The translations under genes were made by a program, and so were the position numbers. DNA of 64,000 nucleotides from NCBI RefSeq assembly GCF_001513975.1, contig NZ_KQ947989.1, forward strand, positions 496,001 to 560,000. The letters run 5' to 3'. Origin of the DNA: Streptomyces curacoi (GTDB taxonomy: Bacteria; Actinomycetota; Actinomycetes; Streptomycetales; Streptomycetaceae). The stretch's first letter is position 1. Each line of letters starts with the position of its first letter. Below, one piece after another: positions 1 to 7,873 of this stretch. Under the pieces are notes generated by a model. It did no database searches and was not told the DNA's origin. It was given only the letters and a program-made list of their open reading frames with translations.

Positions 1-1727
1 GCGTCCGGCGGGCAGACCGACTCCCGTTCGATACGGAGCCGTCGGGCCGTCGGCGGATCACAGATCACCAGCCGGGGTTCGGCGTCGCCGAGCATCAGCG
101 CGATGCGGTCGGGCGGATAGCCCGGGTCGACCGGCATGCAGGCGGCTCCGGCCTTCAGTGCCGCGAGCAGCGCGGTGACCAGCTCGGGACCGCGGGGCAG
201 TGCCACGGCGACCACGGACTCGGGGCCGGCGCCGCGGGCGTTCAGGGCGGCGGCCAACCGGTCGGCGCGGGCGTCGAGTCGGCCGAAGGTCAGGACGGTG
301 TCGCCGTGACGGACGGCCGGGGCGTCGGGGGTGCGGGCCGCCTGGTCCTCGAACAGGGCGCGGACGGTGGGGTGCGGGAGCGGGCGGGCGGTGTCCTGCG
401 CGGGGTGCTCGTCGGCGCGGAGCCCGGCGACGGGGCGGACCGGGTCCTCGGTGAACTCGCCGATCAGCTGCCCGAGTTGGGTGGCGATGCCATTGACTGC
501 GGCCTGGTCCAGGGCACGGGGCTGGTGGCTGAAGGTCAGGGTCAGCCGGGTGCCGGGCAGGGCGGTGAGGGTCAGGGGGTAGTGCGTGGCGTCCCGGACG
601 GAGACCCCTGTCATCCGCGGGCCGTCGGATCCGAGGGCGTGGGCGATGCCGTCGTCGTCGATGGGGTAGCTCTCGAAGACCAGCAGGGTGTCGAAGAGCA
701 CGGCGTGGCCGGCGGCCCGCTGGATGTCGGCGAGGCCCAGGTGCTGGTGGCCGAGGAGGGCGGACCGCTCCGACTGGAGCCGCCCGAGCAGGTCCGCGAG
801 CGGCTCCTCGGGCCGCAACCGCACCCGCACGGGCAGGGTGTTGATGAAGAGCCCGACCATCGTCTCGATGCCGGGGACATCGGCGTCGCGGCCGGAGACG
901 GTGGCGCCGAGGACGACGTCCGTGCGGCCGGTCAGCCGGCCGAGCAGGACGGCCCACAGGCCCTGGAGCACCGTGCTGACGGTGACGCCGTGGGCGCGTG
1001 CGGCGCCGGTCAGCGCCGAGGTCTGCGCCTCGGAGAGCTCCAGGACCAGCCGCTCGGGCTGCTCGACCGGCCGGTTGCGGGCCTCGGGCGCGATGAGTGA
1101 CGGTTCGTCGAGTCCGTGCAGGGCGGCCCGCCAGGCCTCCTTCGCGGCCTCGCGGTCCTGGCGGGAGAGCCAGGCCAGGTAGTCGCGGTAGGGCCGTACG
1201 GCGGGCAGGGCCGCGGCGTCGCCGCCCGACCGGTACAGCTGGAACAGCTCGCGCACCAGCACGGGCGCGGACCAGCCGTCCCAGAGCAGGTGGTGCGAGG
1301 AGATCAGCAGCCGGTGGTCCCGCTCTCCCAATGTCACCAGCCGGAACCGCACGAGCGGCGGGCGGGTCAGGTCGAACCGTTGGTCGCGGTCCTCCCCGAG
1401 CAGCCGGTCGAAGGCCGGCTCGCGCTCCCGCGCCGGCAGCGAGCCCAGGTCGGTGAACTGCCACGGGAGGGGGACCGCACTGCTCACCACCTGGACCGCG
1501 CGCCCCGAGCGCGTGGTGCGGAAGGCGGCCCGCAGATTGGCGTGCCGGGTGAGCAGCCCGCTGACGGCCAGGCTCATCCGCGACGCGTCCACCGGCCCTT
1601 CGAGCCGGATGACCGTCTGGCCGGTGTAGACGTCCCGTGCGCCCTCGTCGTACAGCGCGTGGAAGACCATCCCCTCCTGCATCGGCGACAGGGGGAGGAC
1701 GTCCTCCACGCCCCGCCGGCCGCCCAT
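1..1727 (-). CDS. Non-ribosomal peptide synthetase, 5' part (C domain and start of A domain), cut by window edge
   Basis: The protein begins with a condensation domain: an LSPMQEGMVFHALYD block lies near the N-terminus and the active-site HHxxxDG motif reads HHLLWDG (around position 1290). A VGLFINTLPVR block follows (about 840-870), and then the first motifs of an adenylation domain (positions 1-350, ending near VDPGYPPDRIALML). The rest of the A domain and later modules lie outside the window. Starting with a C domain means it accepts an acyl or peptidyl chain from another carrier protein, so it is not the module that loads the aryl cap. The ATG shares one base with the stop of the upstream MbtH-like gene (TGATG), so the two are translationally coupled. 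Amino-acid specificity cannot be read because the pocket motifs A3-A5 are missing. Confidence 0.93.
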   Translation of the reverse strand, partial: MGGRRGVEDVLPLSPMQEGMVFHALYDEGARDVYTGQTVIRLEGPVDASRMSLAVSGLLTRHANLRAAFRTTRSGRAVQVVSSAVPLPWQFTDLGSLPAREREPAFDRLLGEDRDQRFDLTRPPLVRFRLVTLGERDHRLLISSHHLLWDGWSAPVLVRELFQLYRSGGDAAALPAVRPYRDYLAWLSRQDREAAKEAWRAALHGLDEPSLIAPEARNRPVEQPERLVLELSEAQTSALTGAARAHGVTVSTVLQGLWAVLLGRLTGRTDVVLGATVSGRDADVPGIETMVGLFINTLPVRVRLRPEEPLADLLGRLQSERSALLGHQHLGLADIQRAAGHAVLFDTLLVFESYPIDDDGIAHALGSDGPRMTGVSVRDATHYPLTLTALPGTRLTLTFSHQPRALDQAAVNGIATQLGQLIGEFTEDPVRPVAGLRADEHPAQDTARPLPHPTVRALFEDQAARTPDAPAVRHGDTVLTFGRLDARADRLAAALNARGAGPESVVAVALPRGPELVTALLAALKAGAACMPVDPGYPPDRIALMLGDAEPRLVICDPPTARRLRIERESVCPPD

Positions 1728-1945
1728 CAGCCCTCGGCCCCGCGCATGGCCTCGGCCAGGCTGCGCGGGCGCATGTCCGTCCAGTGCCGCTCGATGTACT
1801 CCAGGCAGGCGGCCCGGCCGTCGGGGCCGTGCACCGAGGACCAGCCGTCGGGTACGGGTGCGAAGTCCGGCCACAGGGAGTGCTGGCCCTCGTCGTTGAC
1901 CAGGACGCGGAAGACACCGCTGTCGTCGTCGAAGGGGTTGGCCAT
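1727..1945 (-). CDS. MbtH-like NRPS partner protein
   Basis: A 72-residue protein with the full MbtH-like pattern: NPFDDDSGVFRVLVNDEGQHSLWP near the start, a VPDGW segment, and a WTDMRPRSL block near the end with the conserved tryptophans. MbtH-like proteins bind adenylation domains and are often needed for their folding or activity. It sits directly upstream of and overlaps the NRPS gene, so its partner is almost certainly that enzyme. It is 3 bp downstream of the aspartate decarboxylase gene and shares its iron-controlled promoter. Confidence 0.96.
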   Translation of the reverse strand: MANPFDDDSGVFRVLVNDEGQHSLWPDFAPVPDGWSSVHGPDGRAACLEYIERHWTDMRPRSLAEAMRGAEG

Positions 1946-1948
1946 GGC

Positions 1949-2404
1949 TCAGTTCCTCTCCTGCTCGCCGGACTGACGTCGCGCGGTGTGGGTGAAGGCT
2001 CCGGTGAACTGGTCGGCCGCGCCCGGCACCGGTTCGGCGGGGTCGGCGCCCAGCGCGACGATCCGGTTGGCCTTGTCGACGTGGACGACCCGCGGTCGAT
2101 GGGCGGCGCGCTCGGACTCGTCGAGCACGGCGAAGGACATGATGATCACCAGGTGACCGGGGTGGACGAGATGCGCGGCGGCGCCGTTGATGCCGATGAC
2201 ACCGCTGCCGCGCGCACCGGTGATGGCGTAGGTGGTGAGTCGGGCGCCGTTGTCGATGTCGACGACCTGGACCGCTTCGCCCTCGACGATGTCGGCGGCT
2301 TCCATGAGGTCCTGGTCGATCGTCAGGGATCCCACGTAGTGCAGATCTGCCTGGGTGACGGTGGCTCGGTGGATCTTGCCGTTCAGCAAGGTGCGGTGCA
2401 CCAT
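1949..2404 (-). CDS. panD: Aspartate 1-decarboxylase (PanD-type), pyruvoyl enzyme in siderophore operon
   Basis: A 151-residue PanD homologue. The self-processing site is visible as YVGSLTID, where cleavage between Gly and Ser makes the pyruvoyl cofactor, and the later GVIGINGAAAHLVHPGH block is also typical. PanD converts L-aspartate to beta-alanine. It is normally a pantothenate gene, but here it is the first gene of an iron-box-controlled operon with an MbtH-like protein and an NRPS. The likely role is therefore to supply beta-alanine as a peptide building block (inference). The C-terminal tail extends about 15-25 residues beyond common PanD lengths. An iron box ends 20-40 bp upstream of the ATG. 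Confidence 0.95.
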   Translation of the reverse strand: MVHRTLLNGKIHRATVTQADLHYVGSLTIDQDLMEAADIVEGEAVQVVDIDNGARLTTYAITGARGSGVIGINGAAAHLVHPGHLVIIMSFAVLDESERAAHRPRVVHVDKANRIVALGADPAEPVPGAADQFTGAFTHTARRQSGEQERN

Positions 2405-2423
2405 GACCCCCTGAGGAGACTAC

Positions 2424-2442
2424 TTAGGCGAGGCTAACCTAA
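2424..2442 (-). promoter_or_regulatory. Iron box (DmdR1/IdeR operator) for panD-mbtH-NRPS
   Basis: TTAGGCGAGGCTAACCTAA is a 19-bp near-palindrome matching the known actinobacterial iron-box consensus (TTAGGTTAGGCTCACCTAA). It ends 20 bp before the panD ATG, so an iron-loaded repressor would block transcription. It overlaps the last codons and the TAG stop of the upstream alpha/beta-hydrolase gene. Confidence 0.9.
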
Positions 2443-3450
2443 ATCAATATGGCCGGGTGCGGAAGAATCCGGCGCGGAAGAACCCGGCGCGGATGAACCG
2501 CGTGGGGAAGGACCAGGCAGGGAAGGACCGGCCGGGGAAGAGGCGGGCAGGGAAGAACCGGCCGGCAAAGAGCCCTGCAGGGAAGAACCGGCCGGGAAAG
2601 AGCCGGGCAGCGAAGAACCGGCCGGGGATGAACCGGGCGCAGAAGACCGGTCGCGGAAGAACTCCAGGAGCACCCGGTTCACTTCGTCCGGCCGCTCCAG
2701 ATAGCGGTAGTGGCCGCACCCCTTGATCTCCTGATAGACGGCCCCGGGAATCGCGTCGGCGACCTCGCGCCCCAGATGCGGCGGCAGCACGACGTCGTCC
2801 GCGAAAGCGACGACCAGGCAGGGCACATCGATGGCCCGGTAGGCCGCCAGCCGCCCCTCCGGGACCTCAAGGTCCAGCTGGGCCCGTACACCGGGCCCGC
2901 TCGGCTGCGGCGAGAACTCGAAGAGTTCCAGCCAGTCCTGGATCTGCCGGTCGTCGTCCAGGGTGGCCGGCGACAGGTTCTGCAGGGCCCGGATCCAGGC
3001 GGTGCAGGCGGGCGGCAGCTCCGACCCGCAGTCGTACAGGGCACGTTCGGCCCGGGTCATCGCGGCGCGCAGGACGTCCGTACGGCCACGGGTGGCCATC
3101 AGTACGCCCTGCCGCACGAGCCGCGGCCGGGCCAGCATCAGTTCCTGCACGACGTACGCCCCCATGGAGACGCCGACGAACCGGCACGATGCGAGACCGA
3201 GGTGCTCGGCCAGGCCCGCCGTGTCCGCCACCAGGTCGTCGATGGTGAAGCCCTGCGGACACTCGTCCGTCGGTGGGATGCCCCGGTTGTGGAAGGTGAC
3301 GACCCGGTACCCGGCGTCGACCAGGGCCGGCACCTGGTGGAGGTGCCAGGCCCGGCCGCCGGCGCCCTGGCCCATCACCAGGACCACCGGCTCGCCGTCG
3401 CCGGTGTCCTCGTAGTGGAGCCGGATTCCGTTGATCCGTGCGCTCGGCAT
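2434..3450 (-). CDS. Alpha/beta-hydrolase with repetitive Pro/Ser/Gly tail
   Basis: A 338-residue protein. Residues 1 to about 265 form a standard alpha/beta-hydrolase: a GQGAGG oxyanion region, a nucleophile elbow GVSMG with Ser near 95, an acid in FADDVVLPPH and the catalytic His in KGCGHYRYLE. From about residue 269 to the end there is a low-complexity tail of roughly 14 pentapeptides related to PAGSS/LPGSS, which family members normally lack. The gene follows the exporter on the same strand and ends inside the panD iron box. It could be a siderophore esterase, a type II thioesterase-like editing enzyme or an unrelated hydrolase; the sequence does not decide. The start was chosen at the ATG giving PSARINGIRLHYE, a typical family N-terminus. 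Confidence 0.85.
   Translation of the reverse strand: MPSARINGIRLHYEDTGDGEPVVLVMGQGAGGRAWHLHQVPALVDAGYRVVTFHNRGIPPTDECPQGFTIDDLVADTAGLAEHLGLASCRFVGVSMGAYVVQELMLARPRLVRQGVLMATRGRTDVLRAAMTRAERALYDCGSELPPACTAWIRALQNLSPATLDDDRQIQDWLELFEFSPQPSGPGVRAQLDLEVPEGRLAAYRAIDVPCLVVAFADDVVLPPHLGREVADAIPGAVYQEIKGCGHYRYLERPDEVNRVLLEFFRDRSSAPGSSPAGSSLPGSFPAGSSLQGSLPAGSSLPASSPAGPSLPGPSPRGSSAPGSSAPDSSAPGHIDLG
2456..2670. repeat. Imperfect 15-bp tandem repeats inside the hydrolase 3' end
   Basis: About 14 tandem units of a 15-bp purine-rich motif close to GGAAGAACCGGCCGG (plus strand), partly organised as 30-bp pairs alternating with a GGAAAGAGCC version. The units keep the reading frame and encode the pentapeptide tail of the hydrolase. 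There are no spacers, so this is not a CRISPR array. Confidence 0.9.
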
Positions 3451-3478
3451 GGTGTACCGCCCTGTCGTACGAGCTGGG

Positions 3479-4774
3479 TCAGTCGGCTGCCGGAGAGGCT
3501 TCGGCGGGCGCCGCCCGGTCGTCCCCGCCGGTGTCCGGGGGCCGGCTGAGCGTGGCCTTCCGCAGCCCCGGCATGGCCAGGGCGAGGGCCCCCACACCCG
3601 CCAGACAGACCAGTCCGCCGAGCACCACGGCCCCGCTCGACGACCCGAGCGCCCTGGCCACCAGGCCCGCCTCGACGTTGCCGACGGAGGGCCCGGCGGT
3701 GGCCTGGGCGAGCCACAGGCTGCCGACCCGGCCCTGGAGGCGGTCCGGTGTGTAGTGCTGGAGCAGGGCCCGGCGCAGGATCTCCGAGGAGGTGTCGCCG
3801 AGGCCGGCCAGGGCCAGGAAGGCCAGCGCGAGCCACAGGTCGGGGCTGAGCCCGAAGCAGGTGATCGCCACCCCCCACACCGCGACCGCACCGATCAGCG
3901 CCCGCCCGGTGTGGTGCACCCGGCCGGTCCAGCCGCTGGTCAGCGCGCCGAAGAAGGATCCGACGGCGGGGGCGGTGTAGAGCAGTCCGACGGTGGACGG
4001 GCCGCCGCCGAAGTGCTCGGTGCCGAGTTCGGGGAAGAGCGCGTACGGCATCGCGAAGACCACCGCGCACACGTCGATCAGCAGCAGTCCGGCCACGACC
4101 TGGTTGCCGCGCAGAAAGCGCAGCCCCTCCCCCATCGCCTTCAGCGGATGCTGCGCCTCGGCCGGCCCCTCGGGGGCGAGCTTCGGCAGCGGGGCGAGGA
4201 GCGCGAGTCCTACGACGTATATGGCCGCGTCGATCGCGAAGCACAGGGCGACGCCGGGCCCGGCCGCGATCACGCCCGCCAGCGACGGCCCGACCATGCC
4301 CCCCAGTTGGGCGGTCAGGGTGGTCAGCGCGCCCGCCGCGGCCAGCTGGCCCGGGGCCACCAGGGCCGGGGTGGCGGCCATCAGGGCGGGGCCGCCCAGG
4401 CCGAGGGTGCCGCCCGCCAGGACCGCCGCCACGAAGACGAACCAGACCTGGGGGTCGGGCAGTGCCGCGTTCACCGCGAGACCGGCGATCACCACCGCGG
4501 TCACGGCCCGGGTGACGAGCATGATCCGGCGCCGGTCGACCCGGTCGGCGAGCAGGCCGCCCGCGATCAGGCCGACCAGCAGCGACAGGCCCAACACCAG
4601 GCTCATCAGGCCGACTTGGACCGATGAGCCGGTGAGGTGGTAGATCTGCAGGCTGGCCGCCACCGAGGTGAGGTGCGTGCCGACCATGGAGATCGCCTGG
4701 GTGGCGAAGACCAGCCGGAAGTTCCTGCTGGAGCGCAACGGCGCTACGTCGACGACCACTTCTCCCAGTCGCAC
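3479..4774 (-). CDS. MFS exporter, EntS-like (probable siderophore export)
   Basis: A hydrophobic protein of about 431 residues with 12 predicted membrane segments. It has an ADRVDRRRIMLVTRA loop between helices 2 and 3 and a cytoplasmic mid-loop (LPKLAPEGPAEAQHPLKAMGEGLRFLRG), both typical of the EntS/MFS_3 group that exports catechol and related siderophores. It lies 8 bp downstream of the salicylate synthase and should share its iron-controlled promoter. The GTG at 4774 (VRLGEVVVDVAPLRSSRNF) was taken as start; a GTG five codons later is possible. The substrate is inferred from context only. Confidence 0.88.
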   Translation of the reverse strand: MRLGEVVVDVAPLRSSRNFRLVFATQAISMVGTHLTSVAASLQIYHLTGSSVQVGLMSLVLGLSLLVGLIAGGLLADRVDRRRIMLVTRAVTAVVIAGLAVNAALPDPQVWFVFVAAVLAGGTLGLGGPALMAATPALVAPGQLAAAGALTTLTAQLGGMVGPSLAGVIAAGPGVALCFAIDAAIYVVGLALLAPLPKLAPEGPAEAQHPLKAMGEGLRFLRGNQVVAGLLLIDVCAVVFAMPYALFPELGTEHFGGGPSTVGLLYTAPAVGSFFGALTSGWTGRVHHTGRALIGAVAVWGVAITCFGLSPDLWLALAFLALAGLGDTSSEILRRALLQHYTPDRLQGRVGSLWLAQATAGPSVGNVEAGLVARALGSSSGAVVLGGLVCLAGVGALALAMPGLRKATLSRPPDTGGDDRAAPAEASPAAD

Positions 4775-4782
4775 GGGCGCCC

Positions 4783-6096
4783 CTAACCCTGTGCGGGGAC
4801 GACGTAGGGGGCCACGCTGCGCAGCTTCTCGCAGGTCTCCTCCAGCTCCCGGGCCGGGGTGGACCCGGCGAGGATACCGGCGCCGGCCCGCAGCCAGGTG
4901 CGGCCGTCCTCCTCGAAGATGCTGCGCAGCACCAGCGCCGCGTCGAGCGCTCCGTCGCTGCCGGCCCGCAGCACGGCCCCGCTGTAGATGCCGCGCGGCT
5001 CCTTCTCCAGCCGGGCGATGCAGTCGAACGCGGGCGCCTTGGGGATGCCGGAGGCGGTCACCGCGGGGAACACCGCCCGCAGGACGTCCCAGGCGGTGGC
5101 GGACTCGGCCAGCAGACCGTGCACGCTGGAGCCGAGGTGCTGGACACTGCCGCGCCGGCGGACGCTCAGCAGGTCCCGCACCGAGACCGTGCCCGGCCGG
5201 CAGACGGTGGCCATCTCCTCCTCCGCCAGCTTGACCGACAGCACATGCTCGGAGATCTCCTTGGGGTCGGCGAGGAGTTCGGCGCGCAGCCGCTCGTCCT
5301 CCTGCTCGCCGAAGCCGTGGGCGCGGGTGCCGGCGAGCGGCTGGGTGACGACCTCGCCGTCCGCGCTGACCTCGGCGACGGTCTCGGGGCTGAATCCGGC
5401 GACCCGGCGTCCGCCGAGGTTCAGCAGGAAGGAACGGGCGGGGGTGTTGTGCGAGCGGCCGTGGACGTAGGTGGCGACGAAGTCGACCGGGAAGGGCACG
5501 TCCACCGTGCGCGAGAGGATGACCTTCTGCAGGTCGGTCGTCCGTATCTCCTCGATGGCCTGGGCCACGAGGTCGGGGTAACGGCCCTCGGCGTCCGAGA
5601 CGTCGAGGGGGCGGGGTACGGCGGTGCGGTGGGCGTCGGCGTGGCCGAGTAACCCGACCAGCGCGTCCAGGGTCTCCTGGTCCGCGCTGCGGATGCGGGC
5701 GCGGTGCCGGCCGAGCCGCACCTCGCTGTGCGGGACCAGCAGGTGGAGCAGGTCGTCCTCGCCCGCGCGGTCGGGGCGGCCGGCGTGCAGATGGGAGAAC
5801 TCGAACGCCATCCAGCCGTAGGCGTTCCAGCCCGCCACCGCCAACTGGTCCAGCTGCTGGCGGACTTGGCGCAGCGGATGCGGTCCGAGCGGCGCGGCGG
5901 TCTCCTCGGCGAGCCATCGGCGGCGGATCTCGGAGCGGCTGACCAGGATCTCGCCGAGCGCCCCTCCGGCGAACCAGACGTCGCCGTTCTGTTCGTAGAT
6001 CACGTACTGGTCGAACAAGCCCGACTCCGCCAATTGCGCCGCCAACTGAACGGGGTCTCCCGGCAGTTCCGTCTCCGCGCTCCGATAACGCAGCAA
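4783..6096 (-). CDS. Salicylate synthase (MbtI/Irp9-type, chorismate to salicylate)
   Basis: A 437-residue chorismate-binding enzyme. The C-terminal two thirds carry the diagnostic blocks DLQKVILSR (with the catalytic Lys), GFSPETVAEV, QPLAGTRA, GSVQHLGSSV, FPAVTASGIPKAPA and LRAGAGIL. The length and motif wording fit salicylate synthases such as MbtI (about 450 residues) better than shorter isochorismate synthases such as EntC. No EntA or EntB homologue is present here, which also argues for salicylate over 2,3-dihydroxybenzoate. The TTG start is supported by a GGGAGGTG ribosome site 7 bases upstream, and an iron box lies just beyond. Confidence 0.9.
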   Translation of the reverse strand: MLRYRSAETELPGDPVQLAAQLAESGLFDQYVIYEQNGDVWFAGGALGEILVSRSEIRRRWLAEETAAPLGPHPLRQVRQQLDQLAVAGWNAYGWMAFEFSHLHAGRPDRAGEDDLLHLLVPHSEVRLGRHRARIRSADQETLDALVGLLGHADAHRTAVPRPLDVSDAEGRYPDLVAQAIEEIRTTDLQKVILSRTVDVPFPVDFVATYVHGRSHNTPARSFLLNLGGRRVAGFSPETVAEVSADGEVVTQPLAGTRAHGFGEQEDERLRAELLADPKEISEHVLSVKLAEEEMATVCRPGTVSVRDLLSVRRRGSVQHLGSSVHGLLAESATAWDVLRAVFPAVTASGIPKAPAFDCIARLEKEPRGIYSGAVLRAGSDGALDAALVLRSIFEEDGRTWLRAGAGILAGSTPARELEETCEKLRSVAPYVVPAQG

Positions 6097-6114
6097 GGAC
6101 CCACCTCCCTGGAC

Positions 6115-6133
6115 TTAGGTTAACCTAACCTAA
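6115..6133 (-). promoter_or_regulatory. Iron box for salicylate synthase and exporter
   Basis: TTAGGTTAACCTAACCTAA, a 19-bp match to the iron-box consensus, ends 18 bp upstream of the TTG start of the salicylate synthase. It is separate from the second box 70 bp away that serves the divergent operon. Confidence 0.92.
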
Positions 6134-6205
6134 TCATTTACGACCCTAGCCTCCGCAGCGCGGCCCCGTCCAGATCACCCCTCCAGGCTTGACCCCGATG
6201 AATCA

Positions 6206-6224
6206 TTAGGCAAGCCTTTCCTAA
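6206..6224 (+). promoter_or_regulatory. Iron box for salicyl-AMP ligase and permeases
   Basis: TTAGGCAAGCCTTTCCTAA, an iron-box-like 19-mer with both outer half sites intact (TTAGG and CCTAA), lies 20 bp upstream of the ligase ATG on the rightward side of the divergent promoter region. Confidence 0.87.
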
Positions 6225-6244
6225 ACAGCAGGCGGGAGTTGAGG

Positions 6245-7873
6245 ATGCTCGACGGTTGGGTGCCCTGGCCGGAGCCGTTGGCCGAGAAGTACCGCGCAGA
6301 GGGCTACTGGGAAGGCCGGCCGCTGGACCGGCTGCTGAGGGAGAGCGCCGGACGAACACCGCGGCGGACCGCGCTCGTCGACGCCGACGGCAGCGGGTGG
6401 ACGTACGCCGAACTCGATCTACGCGCCGACCGCATGGCGGCGGGGCTGCGGCGGCTCGGCATCGGCGACGGCGACCGCGTGGTGGTCCAACTGCCCAACA
6501 CCGACGCCTTCGTGGTGCTCTTCTTCGCGCTGCTGAGGGCGGGCGCGATACCGGTGCTCACCCTGCCCGCGCACCGGGAGAGCGAGATCGTCCATGTCGC
6601 CGAGGTGTCCGGCGCGACGGCGTACGCGATCCCGGACCTGCACGACGGCTTCGACCACCGCACGCTCGCCCGGGCACTGCGCAAGGCGGTGCCCGGGGTG
6701 GAGCACGTCCTGGTGGCGGGTGACGCCGCGGAGTTCACCGCGCTCGCCGACATCGATGCCGACCCGGCTCCGCTGCCCGAGCCCGACCCCGGTGACGTGG
6801 CCGTACTGCTGCTGTCCGGCGGTACGACCGGCAAGCCGAAGCTCATTCCGCGCACCCACGACGACTACACCTACAACGTCCGCGCGAGCGCCGAGGTCTG
6901 CGGCTTCGACGCCAACACCGTCTATCTGGTGGTGCTGCCGACCGCGCACAACTTCGCGCTGGCCTGCCCCGGTCTGCTGGGCACCCTGATGGGGGGCGGC
7001 ACCGTCGTGCTCTCCCCCACGCCGAGCCCCGAGGATGCCTTCGCGCTGATCGAACGGGAGAAGGTCACCGCCACCGCCGTGGTGCCGCCGATCGCGCTGC
7101 TGTGGCTGGACGCGGTGGAGTGGGAGGAGGCCGACCTGTCCTCGCTGAGCCTGCTCCAGGTCGGCGGCTCCAAGCTCGGCGCCGAACCGGCCGCCCGGGT
7201 GGAGCCGGCCCTCGGCTGCAGGCTCCAGCAGGTGTTCGGCATGGCCGAGGGCCTGCTCAACTACACCCGGCTCGACGATCCGTCCGAGCTGGTGATCGGC
7301 ACCCAGGGCCGCCCGCTGTCCCCCGCCGACGAACTGCGCGTCGTCGACGAGGACGACCGCGACGTACCCCCGGGCGAGAGCGGCGAGTTGCTCACCCGCG
7401 GCCCCTACACCCTGCGCGGCTACTACCGCGCCGCCGAGCACAACACCCGCGCCTTCACCACCGACGGCTACTACCGCACCGGCGACCTGGTCCGGATCCT
7501 GCCCTCCGGGCATCTGGTCGTGGAGGGCCGGGCCAAGGACCAGATCAACCGGGGCGGCGACAAGATCTCGGCCGAGGAACTGGAGAACCACATCCTCGCC
7601 CACCCCGGCGTGCACGACGCGGCCGTGGTCGGCATGCCGGACGAGACGATGGGCGAGCGCACCTGCGCCTACCTCGTCCCGCGCGGACAGGCCCCGGGCC
7701 AGCGGGAGTTGGCCGCATTCCTCACCGAGCGAGGGGTGGCCGCCTATAAGCTCCCGGACCGGGTTGAGGTCATCGAGGCCTTTCCCCGGACCTCGGTAGG
7801 CAAGATCGACAAGAAGGCGCTCGGCCGGCTGATCGCCGACCTCCTCCGCGCGGAGGGCATTGGTGGCAACTGA
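6245..7873 (+). CDS. Salicyl-AMP ligase (EntE/DhbE/YbtE family)
   Basis: A 542-residue stand-alone aryl-acid adenylation enzyme. The P-loop-like LLSGGTTGKPKLIPRTHDDY, FGMAEGLLNYTR, YRTGDLVR and VGKIDKKAL (A10 lysine) motifs are all present. Published structure-based comparisons with DhbE, as I recall them, give Ser240 and Val337 for 2,3-dihydroxybenzoate but Cys and Leu for salicylate. The equivalent residues here are Cys241 (in HNFALACPG) and Leu338 (in EGLLNYTR), which fits salicylate and agrees with the adjacent salicylate synthase. The enzyme would load salicylate onto an aryl carrier protein not seen in this window. ATG 6245 has GGGAG six bases upstream; the in-frame TTG at 6239 is a weaker alternative. 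Confidence 0.93.
   Translation: MLDGWVPWPEPLAEKYRAEGYWEGRPLDRLLRESAGRTPRRTALVDADGSGWTYAELDLRADRMAAGLRRLGIGDGDRVVVQLPNTDAFVVLFFALLRAGAIPVLTLPAHRESEIVHVAEVSGATAYAIPDLHDGFDHRTLARALRKAVPGVEHVLVAGDAAEFTALADIDADPAPLPEPDPGDVAVLLLSGGTTGKPKLIPRTHDDYTYNVRASAEVCGFDANTVYLVVLPTAHNFALACPGLLGTLMGGGTVVLSPTPSPEDAFALIEREKVTATAVVPPIALLWLDAVEWEEADLSSLSLLQVGGSKLGAEPAARVEPALGCRLQQVFGMAEGLLNYTRLDDPSELVIGTQGRPLSPADELRVVDEDDRDVPPGESGELLTRGPYTLRGYYRAAEHNTRAFTTDGYYRTGDLVRILPSGHLVVEGRAKDQINRGGDKISAEELENHILAHPGVHDAAVVGMPDETMGERTCAYLVPRGQAPGQRELAAFLTERGVAAYKLPDRVEVIEAFPRTSVGKIDKKALGRLIADLLRAEGIGGN

Noticed and set aside
58..1917. Long leftward frame over the NRPS region
   Set aside because: It is an Arg/Pro-rich shadow frame; the true NRPS frame starts at 1727 and shows condensation and adenylation motifs.
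2456..2670. Regular repeats suggesting a CRISPR array
   Set aside because: Units are 15 bp, contiguous, without spacers, keep a reading frame and encode a protein tail.
4783..6096. Annotation as isochorismate synthase (EntC/DhbC)
   Set aside because: Length and motif wording fit salicylate synthase, and no EntA or EntB homologue is present.
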